DNA from: an uncultured Flavobacterium sp. | Lineage (GTDB): Bacteria > Bacteroidota > Bacteroidia > Flavobacteriales > Flavobacteriaceae | Assembly: GCF_963422545.1 (NCBI RefSeq) | Contig: NZ_OY730255.1 | Span: 105,713 to 169,712, forward strand | DNA length: 64,000 nucleotides | Reading direction: 5' to 3' | Part shown: positions 1-9,712 of the stretch, one piece after another | Position numbering within the stretch: position 1 is the stretch's first letter | How the letters are laid out: each line of letters begins with the position of its first letter | Translations under genes and position numbers: made by a program | The notes under the pieces: model-generated | Told to the model about the DNA's origin: nothing | Database searches by the model: none | The model's input: the letters and a program-made list of their open reading frames with translations, nothing else

Positions 1-79
1 CCGGAGGTCCTTCAGGTCCTGTACAACTAGAAAATGCGATTAATCCAACGACTGCGAAAAGGGTAAGTATCTTTTTCAT
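1..79 (-). CDS. Lipoprotein with collagen-like start (5' part only)
   Basis: Only the first 26 codons are in the window; the gene continues beyond the left edge. The peptide begins MKKILTLFAVVGLIAFSSC and then reads TGPEGPPG. This is a signal peptide with a lipobox ending at Cys19, so the product should be lipidated and exported. The GPEGPPG stretch is a Gly-X-Y collagen-like motif, common near the N-terminus of Bacteroidota lipoproteins. The function cannot be told from this fragment. The start is the ATG at 77-79 on the minus strand. Confidence 0.7.
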   Translation of the reverse strand, partial: MKKILTLFAVVGLIAFSSCTGPEGPP

Positions 80-239
80 AATTTTTATTTTTTTAAGATT
101 TATAAAGGTATTCCAAAAACCAAACCAAAAAAAGAGAAACATAATTTTTTTCCTATTTTTTTTAATCTTATCTACATTTATTAAATCATTTCACTCGTAA
201 AACACACGTAATCAAAGGGGAAACAAAAAAAATATTATT

Positions 240-270
240 CAAAAAAAAGCACCCGATTTTAACGGATGCT
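240..270 (-). terminator. Rho-independent terminator after the T9SS repeat protein
   Basis: On the minus strand AGCATCCG pairs with CGGGTGCT (one G-U pair) around a short AT loop, followed by eight T. It sits 24 bases after the stop codon of the large T9SS gene. Confidence 0.8.
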
Positions 271-293
271 TTAAATAAGATTTATAAATTAAT

Positions 294-3200
294 TTAATTA
301 CCGGCAGATATAATTTTTTTAGTACTACTGCCTTTATTAGTTGTAACTTTTAGAATGTAAACTTGGAATTTACCTACGTAGAAATCAATGTTAAAGTTGT
401 ATTCTTTGCCTAAATAAGAATTTGTATCTGTTTTTGAAGATAACAATGTTCCTGACATATTAAACAATTCAATTTTGACATCGCTCTCATAATCAAAGTT
501 ATAACGAATGGTAATGTAATTTTTAAATGGAACCGGATAAGCATCAAAACTAGGTTTTTTACTTTCTTTTCCACTGCTTTGAACTGCAGTTGTATCCGGA
601 GCAGTAGTTGCCTGAGTAACTATTGGTGCTTGAGTTGCTACACAAGCAAGTGGTGGAATGTTGTATCCTATTGCGATTCTACATTCATCAAATGCATTGT
701 TTATCAAATCTACCAAGCTTGCAATGTCAGTAAGAGAAAGTCCATAAGTATTTCCGCCTCCTAACGCTTGATTGGCTAAGTTAAACAAATCACCAACTGT
801 TTTATCTCCTGCTAGTTTACTAACTACATTACTTGGAATAGTGTAATATTTATATTCATTACTTACTGTTCCGTCAGCATTACAAGAACGCACTTTTGGA
901 GTTATAGATCCACAACCACCGTCAGGTTCAGCAACTGCCAATATACCTCCTGCCTGCAATTTGAATTTGCTTAACTCACTATCAATACCTATATTAAGTC
1001 CTAAAGTAATGGTTTGAGCCAATAAAGTATTATTGATTCTTCCATTTTTAAGATATGATGCAGGTAATGCACTAATGTGAGGATTTCCACTTGCTAACAC
1101 TTTGCTTCCTCCTCCTCCTGGCAGAACTGATATTAAGCCATCGATATCTGTTGCATTATTAGATACTAAAACAGATTTTCCAACTAAACCAATTGTCATT
1201 GTTCCTCCTGGATAAGTACTTAATGCTTTCGCAATAAGAGCTTTGGTTGTATAAGGTTTTCCTCCTGCACATCCAATACCTCCAACATTTCCATAAGCTC
1301 CTTGAGTATATGTACAAATTGGAGTTGTACATGGAGTGATCATAAATGTTGATACTTTTTTAATCGTTTCACAATTGTTCGAAACAACATATTCAATAAC
1401 TAATGACACTCCTACCTGAGGTTTCACAAATTGAGATAAATCTGTAGCCTGAACGTTTCCAGGACATCCTCCTGTGAATTTAAATCCGGCAATCCATGCA
1501 GCAAATGCAGTATCTGGATTTTCACCGCAAACAACTGTTTTATTTGGAGGACTTGAAACATTAAGCAAGTCAGCTTTAGTAATAGTGAAGTTTTTAGTGA
1601 TTGTATTGGTGTAACACTTATCAGTGATCATGTAACTTACACTGGTGGTTCCGCCCTGACATAAGTTTGGTGCAACCGGATTACCTACAATTACACCTTT
1701 TGGATCACAACCGCCACTTACGCTAAAGCCTTGTTTGAAGGTTTCGAAGGCAGCATTTATTGCAGCCTGATCAACATAAGCACAAGCTGAAGCACTAAAC
1801 GGATCCGGTGATACCGGAACTACTGCTGCCGGAGCGGTGATAGTGAAGTTTTTAGTGATTGTATTAGTGTAACATTTATCAGTGATCATGTAACTTACAC
1901 TGGTGGTTCCGCCCTGACATAAGTTTGGCGCTACCGGATTACCTACAAATACACCTTTCGCATCACAACCGCCACTTACGCTAAAGCCTTTTTTGAAGGT
2001 TTCAAAGGCAGCATTTATTGCAGCCTGATCGGCAAAAGCACAAGCTGAAGCACTAAACGGATCCGGTGATACCGGAACTACTGCTGCTGGAGCTGTAATC
2101 ATGAAGTCTCTGCTAATTGTAGTTTCATAACATTTATCGGTTACTTTATAGGTAACTGTTGTTGTTCCTCCATCACATAATTTTGGTGCAACCGGACTGC
2201 CTTGAATAACTCCTTGTGGAGCACAGCCACCACTTACGCTAAAGCCTTGTTTGAAAGTTGCGAAAGCAGCGTCCAAAGCAGCCTGATCAGCATAAGCACA
2301 AGCCGAAGCACTAACCGGATTCGGTGATACCGGAACTACTGCTGCCGGAGCGGTGATAGTGAAATCTTTGGTGATTGTATTAGTGTAACATTTGTCTGTG
2401 ATCATGTAACTTACACTGGTGGTTCCGCCCTGACATAGGGTTGGTGCCACTGGATTGCCTACAAAAACACCTTTTGGATCACAACCGCCACTTACGCTAA
2501 AGCCTTGTTTGAAAGTTGCAAAAGCAGCATCCAAAGCTGCCTGATCGGCATAAGCACAAGCCGAAGCACTAACCGGATTCGGTGATACCGGAACTACTGC
2601 TGCCGGAGCGGTAATGGTGAAAGTAGCAGAACATGATTTCTGTAATCCGCAAGAATCGGTAACATTGTAATTTACGGTTACTGTTCCTCCGCATAAAGCT
2701 GGGGGAGTCAAATTCTCTAATCCCGTAATTGTTAAGGTTCCGTTACCTCCTGAAGCTGTAAAGCCTTGTTTAAAGGTATCAAAAGCGGCATTAACTGCGG
2801 CCTGATCTGCATAAAAACAGGAACTTTTTATATTATCTCCAGGACAAGCTATATTAATAGGTGTTGGCGGAGTACTTGTCACAAGTACTGTATCTGCTTT
2901 TTGACATCCATTCACTGGGTCGGTAACTGTTAATGTGTATGTTCCTGCCTTATCAATCGTTGGTGTTAGAGTTGTACCACCCGAAACAATGTTTCCATCC
3001 AATGTACTCCATAAAAATGTAGCATTAGGTGTACTTGATGAACCTGACAATTTTATTGACGTTATCAAACAAGTTAAGGCTTTATCATCTCCTGCATTAA
3101 CATTTGGCGGTACTTTATTTTCAAGAACTGTGACCATTTTTTTAGCAAAACAGCCTTCTAAACTTGTAAAAGCATATACCGTATAAACTCCTTTAACAGA

Positions 3201-4587
3201 TACAACCGGTGCATTTCCTGCTATAAATGGTCCATCGGCAATACCATCAGGTGAAGGTCCGTACCATTTTATAGTAGCATTTGCCGGAGTTGGTGTTGCT
3301 GTTAAAGTAGCTGTTGGATTATTACAGGTCAATGGATTACTAACATTGCCCACTACGGCTACATCAGTAATATTTCCGAATAAATAAGGTCCTGAAAAAT
3401 CTTTTAACTCTGCAGTAAATGAAGATGAAGATCTTGTTTTTACTATCAGAGTACCTAATAAATTTGAACAAGGACCTTGATTAATAGTTCGACTATCCAG
3501 TCCTAACGCTGTTAAATTAAGTCCAAACTCTGTAAACTGTAAAGCTGCAAAATTATCTTGATAAGAAGCTTGCGAACCTTCTAAAGTTCCCCAAGGTGGT
3601 CCTAATGTAGCAGCAGTAACATTAACAACTGCAAAAACATCAGTAAGTATACCTCCTCCTTTTGCATTTATTTCAGCATATCCGTAAGGAGGTGCACCAT
3701 TGCCCTGATCAAAAACACCGGTAAGATCATATGGTCTGTTAGGTCTTGAGTTAAAATTAGCAATATCAGCACTAGACATCCAAACTCTTACACTGGCAAA
3801 TGGTTTTGTACCACCATTTTCAAAATCGATGGCGACAAGTACGTCTCCAGGGACAAGTACTTTTCCGGTGGCATCAAAAGCCCATGCTGTGTGTCCTGAT
3901 TGGGCACCCGAACCAACTAATGCACTACCGTTAAAGGTCACTTCTGTTCTAAAAAATTCAAAATCAAAATGTGAATTCCCATCAGAGGAGATTTTAGATG
4001 CTCCTCCAAATCCCCATAAAATTCCGTTAGGATTAATTGCTAATGCGGCCGGAGACAAGTCTCTTCTTAAGTAGCCGAATACATCAACAATATCATCCTT
4101 TTGAGGGATACTACCTGCACCTAAAGCCCAAGTAGTCGGATTATCACCATTCTTGTTAGAATTTCCAGAAAAAATATTAGAGTCGCTGTTATTTTGTGTT
4201 GAATTTCCATCACGTCCATAAACACCATCAATCCACAAATAATTACCAACCATGGTATTTTTATCTTTCGACATTCTTCTTTCGAATGTAAAATTATTAT
4301 TAGCCTGGATTGATGCTTTTAGCGCCGCCGCATTACTCTGATCAATAATATTTTGACCGGTTCCGTTAGCAAAAGCTGAGTTAAAAAACCAGTCATCATA
4401 AATACCTGAAACCGTTTGGGGGAACTAAAAATTGTTCTTTGTTTGCATAAACGTCAGCATCAATACCAAAATTAGCTTGTACAGCTGCTCCAGATACGGC
4501 TTGTGAATGCAAATAAGGATGGAAAGCAAATAGCATAAAAAGTACCATCAAATAAAATTGACACTTTTTGTGCACAGTAATTTTCAT
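294..4587 (-). CDS. T9SS-secreted giant repeat protein, frameshifted near its N-terminus
   Basis: A cell-surface or secreted protein of about 1430 residues when the frame is repaired. The N-terminal part (from ATG 4587) has a signal peptide, MKITVHKKCQFYLMVLF through ..HSQA, then runs into a stop after KEQFLVPP. The other frame resumes with QTVSGIYDDWFFN, ..QNIIDQSNAAALKASIQ and MSKDKN, and stays open to 294. Removing one C from the C5 run at 4418-4422 joins the two. DDWF and the following segment are a known start of long Bacteroidota adhesin-like proteins. After that come Ig/PKD-like segments, six repeats of about 86 residues (four nearly identical), and a C-terminal T9SS type A sorting domain (YPVPFKNYITIRY to KKIISAGN). 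It is probably an adhesin or matrix protein; the ligand is unknown. The frameshift could be a sequencing error, slippage or a real lesion. Confidence 0.85.
1566..2600 (-). repeat. Four tandem 258-bp repeats inside the T9SS gene
   Basis: The same landmark, cacaagc(t/c)gaagcacta, occurs at 1781, 2039, 2297 and 2555, exactly 258 bp apart. Each unit encodes 86 residues beginning SASACAYADQAA and ending in NTITKNFTIT or close variants. A more divergent copy precedes the array (to about 2830) and another follows it (about 1340-1560). Near identity at DNA level points to recent duplication or gene conversion. Confidence 0.9.
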
Positions 4588-4775
4588 CAAATTAAAATTT
4601 GGGAAAATTAAACTAATAAAAGAACAACGAAAGATTTCACACAATTCATGCAGAATCTTCATTTGATAAAAAATAGTTTTTTTCATAATAATAGTATTTA
4701 AAAATACCATTACATTAGCAAAAACCAGGAAGTTTACAGATTTGGAAATTACATGAAAATAATAAACCATCTTCA

Positions 4776-4783
4776 CAAAGTTA
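4776..4783 (-). promoter_or_regulatory. Possible -7 promoter element for the T9SS gene
   Basis: The minus strand reads TAACTTTG, matching the Bacteroidota -7 consensus TAnnTTTG. No clear -33 element is visible. It would give a leader of about 180 nt. Confidence 0.3.
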
Positions 4784-4987
4784 TGAAGCACAAAATCTAA
4801 AAACTCTTTTAAAAAGAATTGACCCTCAGAAAAAATCTGACATTAATGATCAAGGGCAAAAACATTTGTCAAAATTACTTAATAACACAAATGCTCTCTC
4901 TTAAAAAGAAGTAAAATCGATATCATTCAAAAAAAATCGACGAACGGAACACAACAATAAGAAAAGTAGTATTTAATGTTTTAAACA

Positions 4988-5044
4988 AATAAAAATCAGA
5001 CCATTACATGTTTTCAAAAACAAAAAATAAAGATCTGATTTTTA
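4988..5044 (-). terminator. Inverted repeat, probable terminator of the esterase gene
   Basis: AAAAATCAGA and TCTGATTTTT face each other about 36 bases apart, downstream of the esterase stop at 5119. The long AT-rich loop makes it a weaker candidate than others here. I see nothing else in 4788-5118. Confidence 0.4.
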
Positions 5045-5118
5045 TCAATATCGCAAAAAGTACTATCTTAAATTAAGATAATAAAAGTCTTACCAATTAA
5101 AAAATATTAATTTGATAA

Positions 5119-5979
5119 TTACTTCGTTTTAGTTTTAAACAAGATTTTGCTAAAAAATAATACATGATAAGGCAAAGAATTTTCCCAATAATCCCAGGTA
5201 TGAGCTCCAGGACGTTCCGTATAATCATGTTCTACTTTATTGTAAACTAATCTTCTATGTAATTCTCTATTTGGTTCTATTAAAAAGTCATCAACACCAC
5301 AATCTACAATTAAAGGTAATTTGTTGGCCTTAATTTTATCCAGCATATTAATCACGGCATATTGCGCATACATTTCTGAGCTATCGCTTTTATCTCCAAA
5401 AACAGGCTGCATCAATTTTACAACTTGTGCCGAAGATTCACGATTAAGCATTGCACCCATATCAACTGCACCGCTCATACTTCCGGCAGCACAAAACAAA
5501 TCCGGATGTTTTGCCGATAAATACAAAGCTCCATGACCACCCATAGAAAGTCCTGTAATGACTCTTCCACTTTTGTTACTTATTGTTCGGTATGTTTTAT
5601 CTACTTTTTGAACTACTTCCTGCGTGATAAAGGTTTCAAACTGGCTTCCTTGATTAACGGGACTATCCAGATAAAAACTAAAAGTTTCGCCTTCTGGCAT
5701 TACAATAATGATATTGTATTGATCTGATAAATTCTGAACTGATTTTTTGTTTGGTGTATTTTTTAACCAATCGCTAAAATGTCCGTAAGCTCCATGTAAC
5801 AAATACATTACCGGATATGAGGTTTTACTTTTAGCATACGAATTTGGTAGTACAACAGCGGCTTTGTAGGTTTTACCCATTGCTGTACTGGCAACTTGTA
5901 AAGTATCTACTTTTGCTGCATAACTCATAGACGAGACACACAAAAGAACCGTAAATACTAAGATTTTAAAGTTTTTCAT
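5119..5979 (-). CDS. Secreted esterase D/feruloyl-esterase-like hydrolase
   Basis: A 286-residue alpha/beta hydrolase of the putative esterase family (PF00756: CE1 acetyl-xylan/feruloyl esterases, S-formylglutathione hydrolase). A signal peptide covers residues 1-21 (MKNFKILVFTVLLCVSSMSYA), so it acts in the periplasm or outside. The oxyanion/His-Gly motif YLLHGAYG is at about 59-66, the nucleophile elbow GLSMGG puts Ser145 in place, Asp230 lies in DCGVDD, and His260 in PGAHTWDYW. These complete the triad at the usual spacing. The substrate is uncertain: polysaccharide ester or small acyl ester. The gene stands alone, with a long repeat-bearing spacer upstream. Confidence 0.85.
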   Translation of the reverse strand: MKNFKILVFTVLLCVSSMSYAAKVDTLQVASTAMGKTYKAAVVLPNSYAKSKTSYPVMYLLHGAYGHFSDWLKNTPNKKSVQNLSDQYNIIIVMPEGETFSFYLDSPVNQGSQFETFITQEVVQKVDKTYRTISNKSGRVITGLSMGGHGALYLSAKHPDLFCAAGSMSGAVDMGAMLNRESSAQVVKLMQPVFGDKSDSSEMYAQYAVINMLDKIKANKLPLIVDCGVDDFLIEPNRELHRRLVYNKVEHDYTERPGAHTWDYWENSLPYHVLFFSKILFKTKTK

Positions 5980-6467
5980 ATTTATATTTTTCGATTAAGG
6001 AGTGTAAATATACCCTTTTTTCCGAATTAATTATATGAAAAATCCCACTTGCTTTTTAATTATCAGATGATCAATTTGTGTGTGTTTTTTGCCACAGATT
6101 ACACAGATTAAAAAGATTTTTTTTCTGTGATGAAATATTTGCCGCAAACTTGCTTCGTCTGTTCACTATCGCTCAAGTCACGAATTAGTATGAATTAAAT
6201 TGATGTAGACAATTTTCTACATTTTATAATCTATAAAATCAGTTCAATCTGTGGCAAAAAAATATCCAGCATTCAATTAGTGAAAATTAGTGAAATTGCT
6301 TCGCCTATTCCCTTCGGTCGGGTCGTGGCAAAAAAAATTACACCGATATTTAAAAATCATTTTAATCCTTTTAATCTGTGGCAAAAAGAAAAAAACATCC
6401 CCGCATTTAAAACTAAAAACCAGCGAGAACCAGCTCAATCCATAAAACCCGCAGGCAAACTTAAATC
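5980..6467. repeat. Intergenic GCCACAGATT-type dispersed repeats
   Basis: No convincing gene here. The spacer is made of imperfect copies of short motifs: ttgccacagattacacag (about 6090), aatctgtggcaaaaa (about 6246 and 6377), ctgttcactatcgctcaag (about 6158) and ccttcggtcgggtcgtggc (about 6310). The copies lie in both orientations, so parts could fold back. The same motifs recur at 49545-49900. Confidence 0.6.
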
Positions 6468-7340
6468 CTAGCTAATAATAATCTTATGTTCGTGACGGTA
6501 TTGCGAAGCACTTTTACCCGTATATTGCTTAAACGACTTACTAAAATGACTGAAATTATTAAAACCGCTTTCATAGCAAACTTCATTTATACTCATTGGT
6601 TTTTCGGCCAGAAGTTTTGAGGCGTGAACCAAACGATATTCGTTTACAAATTCAGTAAAAGTTTTGTTTGAAATCTTTTTGAAATAACGGCAGAAAGATG
6701 GCGTTGTCATACTCACCAAACTAGATACCTCATCTATTGCAATAGATTCCTGAAAATTATCTTTCACATAATTAAAAACTACATTCATTCTGTCACTATC
6801 CTGCGTTTGTAATTCAAGTGAAAAACCATCGGCATTAAGAACCGTATAATCTTGTGAGGAATCTAACTCATCCAGAATGCTCAAAAGTGTCAGCAAGCGT
6901 TCAAACGGAAGCTGATGCTCCATCATTTCTATTTTCTTACCAATATGTTTTTTAGTTTCTCCACCAAAAGCAATTCCCACTTTAGCCTGATTAAAAATAT
7001 TCTGAACCTTTTTCATTTCGGGAGCGATAAAAAAATCATTTCCCAAAAACTCCGGTTTAATATGAATAACAGTTTCATTTATGTTACCCGTTTGTTCGTT
7101 CGTAAAACCGCAATGTGGCAAATTAGCACCTATTAAAATCAAATCACCGTTAGTATAATAAGAAACATGGCTTCCTATTTGTCTCTTCCCTGCTCCACCG
7201 TTTATAAAAACCAATTCAATTTCCGGATGGTAATGCCATAAATGGGCTTTACTGTTGGTCTTTTCGGCGTGTTTAGTATAGGTAAAAGAACTTCCGTATG
7301 AGTTTGATATCACTTCAAGAGCCGGGGCGATTGTCTTCAT
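6468..7340 (-). CDS. AraC-family transcriptional regulator with cupin domain
   Basis: A 290-residue regulator. The N-terminal half (HLWHYHPEIELVFINGG, then ..GDLILIGANLPH) is an AraC-type cupin ligand-binding domain. The last ~100 residues hold two helix-turn-helix units: SVAIDEVSSLV-type helix, FCRYFKKISNKTFTEFV, and the signature SINEVCYESGFNNFSHFSKSFK. I start it at MKTIAPALEV (7340) rather than at the upstream in-frame Met at 7376, because a conserved repeat element runs right up to this region and the cupin begins shortly after. It is divergent from three small secreted paralogues. A box found in front of it recurs before two of those genes, suggesting autoregulation and a local regulon. 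The ligand is unknown. Confidence 0.88.
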   Translation of the reverse strand: MKTIAPALEVISNSYGSSFTYTKHAEKTNSKAHLWHYHPEIELVFINGGAGKRQIGSHVSYYTNGDLILIGANLPHCGFTNEQTGNINETVIHIKPEFLGNDFFIAPEMKKVQNIFNQAKVGIAFGGETKKHIGKKIEMMEHQLPFERLLTLLSILDELDSSQDYTVLNADGFSLELQTQDSDRMNVVFNYVKDNFQESIAIDEVSSLVSMTTPSFCRYFKKISNKTFTEFVNEYRLVHASKLLAEKPMSINEVCYESGFNNFSHFSKSFKQYTGKSASQYRHEHKIIIS

Positions 7341-7368
7341 AATAATATCTTTAAAAAATAATAGCGAA

Positions 7369-7432
7369 TTTAACAAAAACGCCTACAATAATTCAAAATT
7401 TAACCTATAACGGTTTCGTAAATGAGAATATA
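7369..7432. promoter_or_regulatory. Conserved box 1, upstream of the AraC gene
   Basis: Contains tttaacaaaaacg, then, about 30 bp on, tttaacctataacgg followed by tttcgtaaatgagaata. The same arrangement recurs at 7632 and 8773. Two TTAACnnAnAACG half-sites about three helical turns apart fit an AraC dimer site. Confidence 0.6.
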
Positions 7433-7631
7433 TCACAAAAAACAACAAAAACTAAAGCAAAACAATTGCGATTATGAAGTTATTTTTTCAAGACCCATTT
7501 TTTTATCGTTGATTTTTTCAATTTATCTCATTTAATCAAGTGATTTTATAAACATATGTTATTTTTGTAAGAAAATTGGATAATTCAAAAAAGGTTAGTA
7601 AATTTGAAAACGTTAAAAAATAATAACTGAA

Positions 7632-7697
7632 TTAACTAAAACACCTAATATTATTCAAAATTTAACCTATAACGCTTTCGTAAATGAGAATATAGCA
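7632..7697. promoter_or_regulatory. Conserved box 2, upstream of the first paralogue
   Basis: Same element: gaattaactaaaacacc, then tttaacctataacgctttcg and taaatgagaatatagca. A shared taatttagcatcaga segment follows about 84 bp later (7742) and may be the -7 region of the gene at 7791. Confidence 0.6.
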
Positions 7698-7790
7698 TAT
7701 AAATTGGAAAATACAGTTGTGAAAAATTCAGAACTCCCGAAGTAATTTAGCATCAGAAAATTAGAAGTAAAAATTTAAAAACGAATAGCC

Positions 7791-8210
7791 ATGAAAAAGA
7801 TCTTAAAATTAAGCTTAGTATGTGCAGTGCTTTTTACAGGAATTAGTACTTATGCAATTGATGGGAATGATAACGGAAACAATGCTTTTAATCTTCATGT
7901 ATTAAAAGCGAATGGTAAATTAATCACGTTTGCTATGAATCAGGTTAAAAAAGCAAACTTGTCAATTTATGATAATGATGGTACACTACTTTATTCTGAA
8001 TCAGCTTCAGGTAAAGACGGAATCTTAAGAACTTTTAGCTTAGAAGAATTTCCAGCTGGAACTTATTACTTAGAAGTTGAAGACAATGCAAAAAAAGTAA
8101 GACACGAAATTATTATTACTGACGAAACTTCGGTTTTATCATCAAAAGCAGTTTCGTCTGTTTATAAAGCAGGTTTCTCTGCAAACAATACAAGCGTAGC
8201 AGTACGCTAA
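7791..8210 (+). CDS. Small secreted Ig-like protein, paralogue 1 of 3
   Basis: A 139-residue protein with signal peptide MKKILKLSLVCAVLFTG..TYA. The mature part has alternating strands: NGKLITFAMNQVKKANLSIY, YDNDGTLLYSE, then FSLEEFPAGTYYLEVEDN and KKVRHEIIITD. The pattern 'inhibits as a body, Gly, then PAGTYYLEV' resembles the DUF3244 or T9SS-domain-like immunoglobulin fold, so it is probably a periplasmic or surface beta-sandwich. It has no true T9SS C-terminal motif that I can see. It is closely related to the protein at 8934 and more distantly to that at 9713. Its upstream box suggests control by the neighbouring AraC regulator. Function unknown. Confidence 0.8.
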   Translation: MKKILKLSLVCAVLFTGISTYAIDGNDNGNNAFNLHVLKANGKLITFAMNQVKKANLSIYDNDGTLLYSESASGKDGILRTFSLEEFPAGTYYLEVEDNAKKVRHEIIITDETSVLSSKAVSSVYKAGFSANNTSVAVR

Positions 8211-8282
8211 ACAAGTTATACTCGCATACAGTATAAAAATGAGGTTAGATAGTTAGTAAAGTTAAAAACTGTATAGTTTTAG

Positions 8283-8318
8283 AAACAGCTCTTTGTGGTT
8301 ATTGAGCTGTTTTTTTTT
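8283..8318 (+). terminator. Terminator of paralogue 1
   Basis: AAACAGCTC and GAGCTGTTT pair around a 12-base loop, followed by a run of T. Confidence 0.9.
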
Positions 8319-8326
8319 GCTCTTTA

Positions 8327-8700
8327 TTTAAATTTAACCGCAAAGCGCGCAAAGTTTTTTTATCCTGTACACCTAGTAAACGCAAAGTTCGCAAAGTTAT
8401 ATTGATATAGCTTTGCGAACTTTGTGTTTGTATAAAACCTTGCATATAAAAAACTTTGTGACTTTGCGGTAAAAAAAAATGATTAGTCACTAACGCAAAA
8501 CTAAGTCAACACAAAAGCTTTGCGAACTTTGCGTTTGTATAAAACCTTGCATATAAAAAACTTTGTGCACTTTGCGGTAAAAAAATGATTAGTCACTTCA
8601 ACGCAAAACTAAGTCAACACAAAAGCTTTGAGAACTTTGTATTTACTAAGCACAATCCATAATAAAAAACTTTGCGCGCTTTGCGGTTAAATTCCACTAC
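8327..8700. repeat. CGCAAAG repeat block with 107-bp tandem copies
   Basis: Imperfect motifs accgcaaagcgcgcaaag and ctttgcgaactttg in both orientations fill this spacer. A longer unit (ctttgcgaactttg, ataaaaccttgcatataaaa, tttgcggtaaaaaaatgatt, agtcaacacaaaag) is repeated: the landmark is at 8411, 8518 and, partial, 8626, so the period is 107-108 bp. No gene seen. Related motifs occur at 27770-28015 and 28895-29095. Confidence 0.75.
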
Positions 8701-8772
8701 ACCTTTTTTGTAAGAAACAAAGACAAATCCATGTTATCTAAATTCAAACAAAACGTTACGTAATTTTCACCA

Positions 8773-8843
8773 TATTAACCAAAACGATAAAAATAATTCA
8801 AATTTTAACCTATAACGGTTTCGTAAATGAGAATATAGCATCG
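8773..8843. promoter_or_regulatory. Conserved box 3, upstream of the second paralogue
   Basis: Contains tattaaccaaaacg and then ttttaacctataacggtttc, gtaaatgagaatatagcat. Nearly identical to boxes 1 and 2. taatttagcatcaga follows at about 8885, as in paralogue 1. Confidence 0.6.
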
Positions 8844-8933
8844 AAATTAGCTAATAGAGTTGTGAGAATACATTTATTTGATAAGTAATTTAGCATCAGA
8901 GAATTAGAACTATTAATCTAAAAATTAAATACC

Positions 8934-9341
8934 ATGAAAAAGATTTTAAAATTGAGTTTAGTATGTGCTGTACTTTTCACAGGAATAAGTACTTATGCAA
9001 TTGACGGGAATGAAGATTTTAATCTTCACATAATTAGAACAAATGGAAAACTGATTACTTTTGCCCTTAATCAGGTAAAAAAAGCCAGTTTGACTATTTA
9101 TGACAAAGATGGTAATCTAATTTATTCTGAATCTGCTTCAGGTAAAGACGGAATTTTGAGAACTTTTAGCTTAGAAGAATTTCCAGAAGGAACTTACTAT
9201 CTTGAAATAGAAGATAATGTAAAAAAAGTGAGACATGAAATTACAATAACTGACGATAGTACTGTTTTGTCTAAAAAAGCAATTTCATCAGTTTACAAAG
9301 CAGGTTTTTCTGCTAAAAATACAAGCATAGCGGTACGCTAA
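8934..9341 (+). CDS. Small secreted Ig-like protein, paralogue 2 of 3
   Basis: A 135-residue protein with the same signal peptide as its neighbour at 7791 and near-identical blocks (SGKDGILRTFSLEEFP, YKAGFSA, ..IAVR at the C-terminus). It lacks four residues after the signal peptide relative to paralogue 1. The coding region and ~140 bp of upstream DNA are both conserved between the two, so the whole transcription unit was duplicated. It carries its own terminator. Predicted periplasmic or surface beta-sandwich of unknown role, likely co-regulated with paralogue 1. Confidence 0.8.
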   Translation: MKKILKLSLVCAVLFTGISTYAIDGNEDFNLHIIRTNGKLITFALNQVKKASLTIYDKDGNLIYSESASGKDGILRTFSLEEFPEGTYYLEIEDNVKKVRHEITITDDSTVLSKKAISSVYKAGFSAKNTSIAVR

Positions 9342-9409
9342 AAAAGCATACACACATAAAGTCTAAATATGAGATTAGACGATATGAAAATCTAAAATAA
9401 TAGTATTCA

Positions 9410-9447
9410 AAAAACAGCTCCTTTGACGTTCTTGAGCTGTTTTTTTA
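9410..9447 (+). terminator. Terminator of paralogue 2
   Basis: AAAACAGCTC pairs with GAGCTGTTTT around a 13-base loop, then T7. It is the same stem as in the terminator of paralogue 1, so it was duplicated with the gene. Confidence 0.9.
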
Positions 9448-9712
9448 TGACCTTTTTTTACTGACTTTTTGCAAAGCTGTTTTTTTGGAAAACTATTCTT
9501 AATAATTTCAAATCACTGGTTTTTACACCGTTAAAAAAACACTTTAAAAAATATCTGCCAGCCCAGTAATTACGCACATAGTTTAACCAAAATACAGAAA
9601 CGTCTTTAATTCAGTAATTTAAATAAAGAAAAAAATGTTTTTTTTGCATAAAATTAAATTTTAATTTTTAGTTTTGGACGTGCCTCAAATACTAATAAAC
9701 AATTAAAAAGAG

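Noticed and set aside
1566..2600. Regular 258-bp repeats, looked at as a possible CRISPR or satellite array
   Set aside because: The units are in frame inside a long ORF, encode 86-residue domains and have no spacers.
5980..6467. Small plus-strand ORF (63 codons at 6280)
   Set aside because: It consists of dispersed-repeat sequence translated by chance.
8327..8700. Possible CRISPR-like array
   Set aside because: Units are 107 bp, contiguous, with no short-repeat/unique-spacer plan and no cas genes nearby.
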